NCBI RefSeq assembly: GCF_900199635.1
Contig: NZ_LT962686.1
Span: forward strand, 29,210-93,209
DNA: 64,000 nucleotides
Direction of reading: 5' to 3'
From: Anaerotruncus massiliensis (ex Togo et al. 2026)
Lineage (GTDB): Bacteria > Bacillota > Clostridia > Oscillospirales > Ruminococcaceae
The notes beneath the pieces were generated by a model. That model saw only the letters and a program-made list of their open reading frames with translations, was not told where the DNA came from and ran no database searches. Shown here piece by piece: positions 35,261-43,527 of this stretch. Within the stretch, counting starts at the first letter, position 1; the number at the start of each line of letters is the position of its first letter. The translations under genes were made by a program, and so were the position numbers.

Positions 35261-35340
35261 AGGATAACACAACGCGGGAAGTTTTGCAATATGTTTTCAA
35301 AATAATTTTCGTAAATGTTTTGAAATCATTTTTGTTTCTT
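35261..35340 (-). promoter_or_regulatory. Promoter and direct-repeat operator of the ROK regulator
   Basis: Read on the minus strand: TTGCAA, 17 bases, TATCCT. Just upstream, on the plus strand, ATGTTTTCAAAATAAT (35291) and ATGTTTTGAAATCATT (35315) form an AT-rich direct repeat overlapping the end of the neighbouring gene. Confidence 0.5.
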
Positions 35341-36322
35341 CTGCCCGTCCGCCCAGACCACCCCGCAGACCGCCCGCGCGCCCGCCTTTTTTGCCCCGCG
35401 CAGCGCTCTGCGGACCTCCCGGGCGCTCTGTGCCGTCACCACAAGCCCGGCCGACAGCATCGCGGCCTCCCCCGCCTTTGCGACCGGGAAAAGCACCCGC
35501 CCGTACCGCGTCTCCGCCCAGAGCAGCAGGGCGGAGAGCGCCTCCGGCGGCGGGGCGGCGGACCCCTCCCCCACCGGCAGCAGGTCCACCCCGGGCACCG
35601 GCCCCCGCGCCAGCAGGTCGGGCGGGTCGCACCGCCCGGAGAGCAGCTCCGACAGGCCGTCCCTCTCCGAGCCGGTCAGAAGCAGCACCCGCGCGTCCTC
35701 TCCGGCGAGCGCGCAGGCGACGCGCAGTTCCCCCGGCCCCCGGACCGCCAGGTTCCCCCCGCGCGCAGAGGACGAGCAGCGTCATCGCCGCGCCGCAGAG
35801 GGCCGCGATCCCCGCGCAGGCCGCCGCGGGGGGCCCGTCCGGCCGGGAGGGCAGGCGCGCGGGCGCGGCGGTCACCGCGCTGCCGCCGCCCACCACCTCG
35901 GCGAGAAGGCCGGGGGCGCCCTCCGCGAGGGCGTTGGCGAAGGCCGCCGCCTCTTCGGCGGAGGGGGCGGACGCCTCGATCCGCACCACGCCGGTCCCGC
36001 CGAGCGCCGTAACCGACACCCCCCGCCGCAGCTCGTCGGGAGTCCCCGCGAGGCCGCACCGCGCCGCCGCGCCGGAGACCGCCTCGTCGCCCGAGAGCAG
36101 CAGGGCGCAGGTGTCCGCGAGCTTCTGCGCGGCGGAGAGCTCACCCGCGTCCACCTCCCGCGAGGAGGAGACATAGACGAGCGCCCGGGCGGTGTACCGC
36201 CCGGGCAGCAGGGCGAACAGCGCGTACCCGGCCACCCCGCAGGCGAGAAAGGCGGCCAGCAGCGCCCGCCAGCGCCAGCGCGCCGTCCGCCACAGTTCCC
36301 CAAACGTCAGCTGCTCACCCAT
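35326..36322 (-). pseudogene. Wzz-type chain-length protein fused to a tyrosine-kinase-like tail, frameshifted
   Basis: The first frame gives a Wzz/CpsC-like protein: membrane helix at about 20-40, an extracytoplasmic region (TARALVYVSSSREVD..., VVRIEASAPSAEEAAAFANA) and a second helix ending at LLVLCARG. The frame then turns into low-complexity Arg/Gly. Removing one C from the C6 run at 35755-35760 (G6 on the coding strand) joins it to GNLAVRGPGELRVACALAGE, ARVLLLTGSERDG, LLPVGEGSA and VCGVVWADG, which follow the order of a CpsD-type BY-kinase without a Walker A motif, ending at TGA 35326 for 331 residues. This is either a sequencing error, a mutation or a slippery phase switch. Confidence 0.65.
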
Positions 36323-36440
36323 GTCCGTCCCTCCGCTGTCGAATCTTGTCGATTTTGCCCTTCACAGTCTTTTTTATTTTACCACATCCGGAGCGGGATT
36401 GGTAGGCCCGGCAACCGGGCGTGGCCGCTTTCCCGCCCGG

Positions 36441-36469
36441 TTGAAGCGCGCGCGTATTTTGGGTATAAT
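36441..36469 (+). promoter_or_regulatory. Promoter of the lipid kinase gene
   Basis: TTGAAG at 36441 and consensus TATAAT at 36464, 17 bases apart. On the opposite strand a TGGTAAAAT extended -10 near 36376-36384 could serve the Wzz-like gene. Confidence 0.65.
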
Positions 36470-36506
36470 AGGGGTGGATTTGATTCCCGCAAAAGGAGGC
36501 GGCCAC

Positions 36507-37430
36507 ATGGACAACCGGCGGATGCTTTTTCTCATCAACCCCCACGCGGGCAAGGCGGAGATCAAGGGGAAGGCGCTCGACCTCATCGACCTGTTTGTGC
36601 GCGGCGGCTGGGAGGTCACGGTGCACACCACCCAGCGGCGGCTGGAGATCGCCGACCTGCTCCCCCGCCGCGCCGGCCAATACGGGCTGATCGTCTGCTC
36701 GGGCGGCGACGGCACCCTCAACGAGACGATCACCGGCCTGATGCGCTGCCCCCCGGAGGGGCGGCCGCCCGTCGGCTACATCCCCGCCGGCACGGTCAAC
36801 GACTTCGCCTCGAGCCTCGGCATCTCAAAGAACATGCACGAGGCCGCCGCGACGATCCTTTCCGGCGAGCCCTTCCTCTGCGACGTGGGCGCGTTCGGCG
36901 ACCGCTATTTCAGCTACATCGCAGCGTTCGGCGCCTTTACCGACGTCTCCTACCAGACCCCCCAGCAGTCGAAAAACCTGCTCGGCCGCGCCGCCTATTT
37001 CCTCGAGGCCATTTTGCGGCTGCCCGCCGTCAAGGCCTACCGCATGTCCGTCACCCACGACGGCGAGACGGTCGAGGGCGAATTTCTCTTTGGCATGGTC
37101 ACCAACGCCACCTCGGTCGGCGGCTTCAAGCTCCGGGCGGGCGCGAACATCTCGATGAACGACGGCCTGCTCGAGGCGGTCTTCCTGCGCAACCCCAAAT
37201 CCGCGCTCGAGGCGCAGGCCCTCATCGGCGCCGTGCTGCGCCAGGAGTACGACTCGGAATTCGTCACCGCCTTCCGCACCACCCGCCTCACCGTGCGCGC
37301 AGAGGAGAAGGTCCCCTGGACCCTCGACGGCGAGTTCGGCGGCACCGCCCGGCAGGTGCGCATCGCCAACTGCCCCCGCGCCATCCGGGTGATCACCGCC
37401 CCCGCCAGGACCCCGGCGGAGAACGCCTAG
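36507..37430 (+). CDS. Diacylglycerol-kinase-family lipid kinase (YegS/DgkB-like)
   Basis: 307 residues. The fold's marks are LINPHAGKAE at the N-terminus, CSGGDGTLNE (nucleotide-binding GGDGT) near residues 70-80, YIPAGTVNDFA and a C-terminal PWTLDGEFGG. It phosphorylates a lipid such as diacylglycerol on the inner face of the membrane using ATP. AAAGGAGG lies 8 bases before ATG 36507. It has its own promoter and ends at a terminator shared with the convergent secreted-protein gene. Confidence 0.92.
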   Translation: MDNRRMLFLINPHAGKAEIKGKALDLIDLFVRGGWEVTVHTTQRRLEIADLLPRRAGQYGLIVCSGGDGTLNETITGLMRCPPEGRPPVGYIPAGTVNDFASSLGISKNMHEAAATILSGEPFLCDVGAFGDRYFSYIAAFGAFTDVSYQTPQQSKNLLGRAAYFLEAILRLPAVKAYRMSVTHDGETVEGEFLFGMVTNATSVGGFKLRAGANISMNDGLLEAVFLRNPKSALEAQALIGAVLRQEYDSEFVTAFRTTRLTVRAEEKVPWTLDGEFGGTARQVRIANCPRAIRVITAPARTPAENA

Positions 37431-37461
37431 CGCGGCCCGCGCCGCACACCCCCCGGCGCAA

Positions 37462-37497
37462 AAGGCCCCCCAAACGGGTTTCCGTTTGGGGGGCCTT
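37462..37497. terminator. Bidirectional terminator between convergent genes
   Basis: AAGGCCCCCCAAACGG-GTTT-CCGTTTGGGGGGCCTT. Confidence 0.85.
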
Positions 37498-37510
37498 GAT
37501 CCGCCTCGCG

Positions 37511-38632
37511 TTATTTGGTTGTCGTCTTGACCCGTTTGTCCGAAAGGATGTAGGTGGTCAGCGTCCGGGTCTGGAGCTCAAAGGTGTCCTCGTCCGAATT
37601 GTAATAGACGGTGCGGGTGATGTCCTTGAGGTTGCCCTTGCTGTCCGCCGTGTAGATGTAGACGTCCCCGGGGTCCACCTCGTCGTAGGCGAAGGGGTTG
37701 TTGAGCGAGAGGGTTGCGCGGCTGGTCGCGTCGATCGTCGCGGGGGAGAATTTGCGGATGACCGCGTCGGTGTTGCGGAACTTGTTCGAAAGCGCGGTGG
37801 TCGGCCAGCTCGTGGTCAGGCGCGCCAGGAATTTGCGGGGGTTGTTGTTCGCGCGGAAGGTGAGGGTCGCAACCGTGTCCTCCCCTTCAAAGGAGATCTC
37901 GTTGACGCTGTTGCGCTCCGGCTTGATCGTCACGCCCTTGGAGCCGACCTCGACCGTCGCGTCCCCCTCCTCCTGCGGATTGGCCACATAGAGGTTCCCG
38001 GTCAGGGTGAGCTTGTCGTTCTGCTTTCCGTCGAAGAACCGCAGGTATTTGAGGGTGTTCACCGTGGTGCCGTTGTCGTTGACCGTCTGCACCTTTTCAA
38101 ACTCCCCCTCGGAGACCTTGCGCTTGCCGTAGCAGAGGACGACCGGCTTTTTCGCCGTGAAGGTCGCGGTGAACTGGACCTTCACCTCCTCCGGGACCGC
38201 CGTGTCCGCCAGCTCGACCGCCAGGTAGGCGCGGCGCTCGCTCGTCTTGTAGGCGGCGTAGTCCTTGCCGGTCGGGTCCTGCTGGTTGGGGATGTAGACG
38301 GTCGAAGCGCCCGACGTGCCGGTCAGCTTCTTTTCGACCAGCTTGATCGATTTGATCAGCTTGCCGTTCGAGGTCTTGCGGGTGGAGAGGCGGAAGTTGG
38401 ACGCGCTGTCCACCCACGCCGCCATCGTCTCGGGCAGCGCGTAGTAGATCGTCTGCCCGGGGGAGACGGTGTCGTTCGCGTTGAACTGCCTGCCGTCCCC
38501 GTTGACCGGGTTGCCGGTGACCTTGTAGATCGCATACGACTGCGAGCCGGCCGCGGGGCCCGCGGCGAGCGCCGGGGCCGCGAGGGATAAAATCGTCACG
38601 GCCGCGAGGATTGCCGCCAATAATTTTTTCAT
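37511..38632 (-). CDS. Secreted protein, paralog 1 of a three-member family
   Basis: 373 residues. A cleavable signal peptide (MKKLLAAILAAVTILSLAAPALAAG) is followed by a beta-rich body. The C-terminal half shares an ordered set of motifs with the proteins at 49905 and 51429: a KFLARLTTSW stretch, ATSRATLSLNNP, a DPGDVYIYTADSKGNL unit and LTTYILSD near the end. It stops at KTTTK with no anchor or sorting motif, so it should be released. I know no named family. It follows the methyltransferase gene by 102 bases in the same direction. Confidence 0.75.
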   Translation of the reverse strand: MKKLLAAILAAVTILSLAAPALAAGPAAGSQSYAIYKVTGNPVNGDGRQFNANDTVSPGQTIYYALPETMAAWVDSASNFRLSTRKTSNGKLIKSIKLVEKKLTGTSGASTVYIPNQQDPTGKDYAAYKTSERRAYLAVELADTAVPEEVKVQFTATFTAKKPVVLCYGKRKVSEGEFEKVQTVNDNGTTVNTLKYLRFFDGKQNDKLTLTGNLYVANPQEEGDATVEVGSKGVTIKPERNSVNEISFEGEDTVATLTFRANNNPRKFLARLTTSWPTTALSNKFRNTDAVIRKFSPATIDATSRATLSLNNPFAYDEVDPGDVYIYTADSKGNLKDITRTVYYNSDEDTFELQTRTLTTYILSDKRVKTTTK

Positions 38633-38734
38633 CTTGATCGCCCTTTCTTCGGTGAGGTTTCACACATACAGTGTTCACACAACTGGAAATCACTGCATCG
38701 GTTTCCCCCTTCGGAAAGGAAATCTTCCGGCCGC

Positions 38735-39466
38735 TCAGTCCCGCCGCGCGGAGACGAGCAGCATCATCGGGCGGCGCATCTCGTCCTTCATGCCCGGCAA
38801 GCCGAGCATGTTTTCGGGCGGCTGCGGCTCCACCAGCCGCCGCACCGAAAAGCCCTCCTCCAGCAGGGTGTTCACATAGGTCGTCAGGGTGCGGTGGTAT
38901 TTGGTCACCTTTTCGCCGAGGAAGACCGCCTCCCGCCTGCCCTCGTAGTAGTAGTTGTCCACCGGGAAGTGCAGGATCTCCCCGTCCGGGCCGTAGTACC
39001 AGTCCTGCGTGCCCTGCGCGGTGAAGACCGGGTGCTCCACCGAAAAGACGAAGTCTCCGCCCGGCGTAAGCCAGCGGCGGATTTTTTTGACGAGCGCCGG
39101 CCAGTCCGCGATATAGTGGAAGGCCAGCGAGCTGAGGACAATGTCGAACGCGCCCTCCGGATAGTCGAGGTCCTCCATCGCGGCGCACTCGTAGCGCACG
39201 GCGGGGGAACCGGTCTTCTCCCGCGCCACCTCGAGCATCTTGTGCGAGATGTCGGTGCCGACCACCTCGGCCGCGCCGTGCTCCGCCGCCCAGATGCAGT
39301 GCCAGCCGTAGCCGCAGCCGAGGTCAAGCACCCGCCTGCCCGCGAACTCGGGCAGCAGCTTTTGCAGCGCGGGCCACTCCCCCGCCCCGTCGAGCCCCTT
39401 CTGCGAGCGGAACATCTCGCCGTACTTCTGGAAAAATAAATCGTCGTCGTATTTGTTTTCTTTCAT
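38735..39466 (-). CDS. Class I SAM-dependent methyltransferase
   Basis: 243 residues, Rossmann-type. Motif I VLDLGCGYGWHCIWA binds S-adenosylmethionine, GTDISHKML holds the acidic ribose-binding residue, and DIVLSSLAFHYI is motif IV. The C-terminal part (FSVEHPVFTAQG, then KYHRTLTTYVNTL) is the pattern of a common Firmicute small-molecule methyltransferase group. The substrate is unknown. AAGGAAGGAATTTAC precedes the ATG on the minus strand. Confidence 0.9.
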   Translation of the reverse strand: MKENKYDDDLFFQKYGEMFRSQKGLDGAGEWPALQKLLPEFAGRRVLDLGCGYGWHCIWAAEHGAAEVVGTDISHKMLEVAREKTGSPAVRYECAAMEDLDYPEGAFDIVLSSLAFHYIADWPALVKKIRRWLTPGGDFVFSVEHPVFTAQGTQDWYYGPDGEILHFPVDNYYYEGRREAVFLGEKVTKYHRTLTTYVNTLLEEGFSVRRLVEPQPPENMLGLPGMKDEMRRPMMLLVSARRD

Positions 39467-39822
39467 GTAAATTCCTTCCTTCTGTTGAAAGGGGCCTTTT
39501 TCTCTTGCAAAAAGGTCCCTCCTGCCGCCCGCGGCGGCAATTCACCCGAAAAATGCGCTTCTCGGGATCAAGCTTCCGCGCCTGCGGGCGTGGCAAGGGG
39601 GCTCCGCCCCTTGCCCCCGCCGCCTTTTGAAAAAGGTGTCGCGAAGCGACGGCCCGGATGGGGTCACCATTTGCCCGCAGGGCAAGTGGCGGCGAAAACT
39701 TTTAACGGGCGAGCGAAAACTTTGCGCGGGCGGGCGAAAACTTTGTCTCACGGGCCGCGCGTGCGGCGGGCCGCCGCGGCCGGCCTGAATGAAATGTTTT
39801 GAGGGGGGCCGGGGGAACTTTT
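39467..39822. repeat. Intergenic hairpins and a 3 x 21-bp tandem repeat
   Basis: No gene. GCGAAAACTTT occurs at 39692, 39713 and 39734, exactly 21 bases apart. Other elements are GCAAGGGG-GCTCCG-CCCCTTGC and a GGGGCCTTTTT/AAAAAGGTCCC hairpin near 39490. The right end (GGCCGGCCTGAA... and a CCGGGGG...CCCCCGG hairpin at about 39810-39840, running into the AEC gene end) is shared with the leader of the gene at 53678. Confidence 0.6.
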
Positions 39823-40779
39823 TTAAAAGTGCCCCCGGGACATCGCCCACTGCGCGAGCGAGGCGACGGCCGGGATGGTAAGGATCGAAAGCAGCGTCGA
39901 CAGCGCGACGAGCTTGGCGCCGTACTGCGCGTCCCCGCCGAAGCGGGTGGGCATCATGACGGTGGAGATCGCCACCGGGCAGCTCACCGAGATGACCATG
40001 GCGAGCACGACGGTGGGCGCGCCGTCGAACCAGCCCGGCACCCCCGCGAGCAGCATGAGCCCGAGCATGACGAGCGGCAGGCCGACCAGCCGCACAAACG
40101 CGGTGAAATAGAGGCGCAGGTCCCGGAGGGTCTCCCCCACCGCGAGGTCGGCGATGAGCACGCCGGTGATGACCATCGGCAGCGGGGTGTTCATGCCCGA
40201 GAGGAAGCCGAGGGTGTCGAGCAGGAGCCCGGGCAGGCGGATCTGCAAAAGATAGAGCAAAACGCCGAGCGACGCGCCGAGCACGCCGGGGGAAAGCAGG
40301 ATCTCCTTCCAGCGGATCCGGCCGTCCCGCCGCAGGAGCATGACGCCGTGCGACCAGATGTAGATATTGAAAATGCCGATGTAGATGGCGGCGAAGATCA
40401 TGCTGTCCTCCCCCATCGCGGCGGTCATGAGCGGGATGCCCATGAAGCCGCAGTTGGAGCTGATCGCGCCCAGCCGGGCGACGGCGCTGCGGTCGTCGCC
40501 GTCCCCCCGGTGGGGGAAGAGCGGCCTGGTGAGCAGCGCGGCCAGGAGGTGGAAAACCGCGACAAGCAGGGCCGACAGCGCGATGGAGGCGGCCATTTCG
40601 GGGTGGAAATCCCGCTGGAAGACGTTGACGAGCAGCGCGGGGGTGATGATGAAGAGGGCGAAGTTGGAAAACTGCCGCGCCGACTCGACCGAAACGATCC
40701 CCTTTTTCCGGATGAAGACGCCGATCGCCATGAGCAGGAACATGACCCCCACCTGCCCGGCCAGCTTCTGCGCGATCAT
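39823..40779 (-). CDS. AEC-family transporter
   Basis: 318 residues with about ten membrane segments, matching the auxin-efflux-carrier/malonate transporter family. Typical stretches are the N-terminal VMFLLMAIGVFIRKKG, FALFIITPALLV and SNCGFMGIPLM, with a second half beginning NTPLPMVITGVLI. Members export or import organic acids; the substrate is not shown. The start overlaps the stop of the ABC-F gene by four bases, so the two are co-translated, although no functional link is known. Confidence 0.9.
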   Translation of the reverse strand: MIAQKLAGQVGVMFLLMAIGVFIRKKGIVSVESARQFSNFALFIITPALLVNVFQRDFHPEMAASIALSALLVAVFHLLAALLTRPLFPHRGDGDDRSAVARLGAISSNCGFMGIPLMTAAMGEDSMIFAAIYIGIFNIYIWSHGVMLLRRDGRIRWKEILLSPGVLGASLGVLLYLLQIRLPGLLLDTLGFLSGMNTPLPMVITGVLIADLAVGETLRDLRLYFTAFVRLVGLPLVMLGLMLLAGVPGWFDGAPTVVLAMVISVSCPVAISTVMMPTRFGGDAQYGAKLVALSTLLSILTIPAVASLAQWAMSRGHF

Positions 40780-42701
40780 TGGCGCCCCTCCGTTTCCGCA
40801 CAGAGCTCGGAGAGCTCCGCCCATTCCTCCATCAGCGCGGCGAGCGCCGCGCGGTTTTCCTCGATCTGCGCGCAAAGCCCGCTCACCCGCTGGTAATCGC
40901 TCGACACCTCCGGGTCTCCGAGCTGTTCCTGCGCCGTGTCGACCGCGAGCTCGAGATCGGAGATCTCCTGCTCCACCTCGCACAGCCGCTTTTTGCGCGC
41001 CACCTGTTCGGCGCGCTGCTTTTTGGTGCGGTGGAAGCCGTTTTCCGTTTTGGGCTTCTCCTCCCGCACCGGCCGTTCCGGCTGGGCCTCCCGGCGCTTC
41101 GCCCGGTAGCTCTCATAGCCGCCCTCATACCAGACGAACCCCTGCGGGGTCATCTCGACGATGTGGTCGGGCATCCGCGATAGCAGGTACCGGTCGTGCG
41201 AGACGGCCAGAATCGTCCCCTCGTATTCCATCAGCGCCCGGTCGAGCACCTCCTTGGTCGCGAGGTCGAGGTGGTTGGTCGGTTCGTCGAGCAGCAGGAC
41301 GTTGCCGCCCTCGTACATCATGATGGCGAATTTGAGCCGCGCCTTTTCTCCGCCCGACAGCATCCCCACCTGCTTGTAGATCGATTCCCCCGTGAACCGC
41401 AGCCCGCCCAGCACGTTGCGCAGGTCCTGCTCATAGGTCGCGGGGAAGCGGTCCCACAGCTCCCCGATCACCGTTTTCTGCGGGTGCAGGTCGAGCTGCT
41501 CCTGCTCGAAATAGGAGACCTTCGTGTTGCGGCCCCAGCGCACGCTCCCCGTCTCGGGGCGGAGCTTCCCGAGCAGCGCCTTCAAAAAGGTGGACTTCCC
41601 CACCCCGTTCGCGCCCACGAGCGCCACCTTCTGCCCCTTGAGCAGATCGAAATCCGCCCCCGCGCAGAGGATCTTGCCATCCTCCCCCGCGCGCAGCGTC
41701 AGCCCCTCGGCGTGGAGCACGTCCTTGACCGGCTCCTGCTCGTACCGGAAGGCCATCTTCACCGGCAGCAGCGGCGCGGGCGGCTTTTTGACCGGCTCCA
41801 TCCGCTCGAGCATCTTTTCGCGGCTCTTGGCCATCGCCGCGGTCGTCGCGCGCACCTTGTTGCGCGCGATGTAATCGGTCAGCTTGGCGACGTTCTGCCG
41901 CTGCATCTCATATTCCTTGAGCTGCCGCTCGTAGAGCGCCTCCCTCGTGTACATGTATTTGGTGTAATTGCCCTTGTAGGCGGTCACATGCAGGTTGGCG
42001 ACCTCCCACATCTTCGAGCAGATTTTATCTAAGAAATAGCGGTCGTGCGACACGACGACGAGCGCGCCCTTGTATTCCTGCAAATAGTCCTCCAGCCACT
42101 GGAGGGTCGGGAAATCCAGATGGTTGGTCGGCTCGTCGAGCATGAGCAGCCCCGGCTCGGTGAGCAGGAGCTTGGCGAGCGCGAGGCGGGTCTTTTCCCC
42201 GCCCGACAGCGTCCCGCAGACGGTGTCCATCTCCCGGTCCGCAAACCCCATTCCGTTTAACACCGTCTTGATCTTCACGCCGATGTTGTAGCCGTCGTTC
42301 GCTTCAAAATAGGCCAGCAACCGGCCGTATTCCGCCGACAGGCCGGCATATTCCTCCGTGCCATGGTCGGCGTGCCGCTCCATCGCGGCCGCCAGCTCTT
42401 TGATACGCGCCTGCGCGTCCAGCAGCGGCCGGAACACCGAACGCATCTCCTCGTAGATCGTGTTCGCGCTGTCCACGCCGCTGTTCTGGCGCAGAAAGCC
42501 GAGGGTCAGCCCGCTTTTGACCGCGCGCTCCCCCTCGTCCGGGCTCATATCTCCATTCAGCACATTCAGCAGGGTCGATTTCCCCGCCCCGTTCGCGCCG
42601 ACAAGACCGATCCGGTCCCCCTCCTCCACCTTGAGGGACACCCCCATAAAGATGATCCTGTCGGCAAAGATCTTGCTGACGTTGTCCAGTGATAGCAGCA
42701 T
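40776..42701 (-). CDS. ABC-F family ATPase (YdiF/Uup-like)
   Basis: 641 residues with two ABC domains and no membrane segments. Domain 1: Walker A GANGAGKST, signature LSGGEKTRLALA, Walker B LLMLDEPTNHLD. Domain 2: GANGVGKST, LSGGEKARLKF and VLLLDEPTNHLD. The interdomain linker is long and helical, and a charged coiled coil ends the protein. ABC-F proteins bind the ribosomal E site and relieve stalled translation or antibiotic effects; which one this does is unclear. ATG 42701 follows AAAGGAG by 8 bases. Block D of the repeats lies just upstream. Confidence 0.93.
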   Translation of the reverse strand: MLLSLDNVSKIFADRIIFMGVSLKVEEGDRIGLVGANGAGKSTLLNVLNGDMSPDEGERAVKSGLTLGFLRQNSGVDSANTIYEEMRSVFRPLLDAQARIKELAAAMERHADHGTEEYAGLSAEYGRLLAYFEANDGYNIGVKIKTVLNGMGFADREMDTVCGTLSGGEKTRLALAKLLLTEPGLLMLDEPTNHLDFPTLQWLEDYLQEYKGALVVVSHDRYFLDKICSKMWEVANLHVTAYKGNYTKYMYTREALYERQLKEYEMQRQNVAKLTDYIARNKVRATTAAMAKSREKMLERMEPVKKPPAPLLPVKMAFRYEQEPVKDVLHAEGLTLRAGEDGKILCAGADFDLLKGQKVALVGANGVGKSTFLKALLGKLRPETGSVRWGRNTKVSYFEQEQLDLHPQKTVIGELWDRFPATYEQDLRNVLGGLRFTGESIYKQVGMLSGGEKARLKFAIMMYEGGNVLLLDEPTNHLDLATKEVLDRALMEYEGTILAVSHDRYLLSRMPDHIVEMTPQGFVWYEGGYESYRAKRREAQPERPVREEKPKTENGFHRTKKQRAEQVARKKRLCEVEQEISDLELAVDTAQEQLGDPEVSSDYQRVSGLCAQIEENRAALAALMEEWAELSELCAETEGRQ

Positions 42702-42719
42702 TTGGTTGACTCCTTTTTT

Positions 42720-43527
42720 GCCGCTCGCCGCGGCGGGGATTTCTTTGGTTTGCCGCCCGCAGCGGCGGAGATTGCCGCGCTGCGCCCGGCGGCGGTTTGA
42801 GATTTGCCGCGCTGCGCCTGGCGGGGCTAAGACGGGAATTGCCGCTTTCCAAGCGGCAAGAATGACGAGCGCGTTCCACCGCGCGCCACGGGTTCCTTTT
42901 CGGACGGACGAAAAGGAACCAAAAGTCCGCCTAAGGGGGCTCCACCGCCCCCTTAGGGATCCCCTGGAGTACCTTGCCAGTACCCGCAGGTTACCGCCGT
43001 TCCCCACGGGTACACAAGCTGAAGGCTCAATTCAGGTTGCGGACGCACCCAACAACCGAAGCCGCTTAGCTCGCCATAATCCGTGGCGGAAAACAACGCC
43101 CGTTCCGGGCGTTCGTGCGCCCTGCGCGCGCGTGCGCGGCGAAGCCGCGCAGTTTTCCGCCTCCCCGTGGGCGCTGCGCGCCACACAAAAGCCGCCGTGC
43201 CTCCCCGGAAGCACGTCCGATTCGGTTCCGGAGACTCTCTGGCAGAGGCATTGCGCCCGCGGCGCGGCGGCCGGTGGGTTGCGGTAAACTTGCCCATTGA
43301 TCCGTGAACCGGGCGCCGCCGACTTTGGCCGCAGGCCAACCGGAGGCGGCACTGGGGGTCAAGGGGGCGCAGCCCCCTGCGGTTTCTTTCCCCTATTTCT
43401 TGGGCGGCCAAGAAATAGGGCCGCCTGCCGGGGCGGGACCCGGCAGCTCTGCCGCTCGATGAGCGGATAATCTAAGCCTGCCGTCGGCCGGCCGCCGACA
43501 ACCTCCGCCGCTCATTGAGCGGCAAAT
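42720..43527. repeat. Hairpin-rich intergenic repeat block D
   Basis: The 826-base gap between the ABC-F start and the RmuC stop has no gene. It is nearly colinear with block B from about 42780: GATTTGCCGCGCTGCGCC units, a 12-bp hairpin at 42891-42920, CTAAGGGGGC/GCCCCCTTAG, cloverleaf D, the nested GGCGCCGCC hairpin, a 13-bp hairpin at 43391-43420, GTCGGC-CGGCC-GCCGAC and GCCGCT-type hairpins. In the last two, stem changes relative to blocks A-C are compensated on the other arm. Confidence 0.8.
43085..43161. repeat. Cloverleaf repeat, copy D (77 nt)
   Basis: Closing stem GGCGGAAAAC/GTTTTCCGCC. The arms are AACGCCCG-TTC-CGGGCGTT, CGTGCGC-CCTGC-GCGCGCG (one G-T wobble) and TGCGCGGC-GAA-GCCGCGCA. 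Confidence 0.8.
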
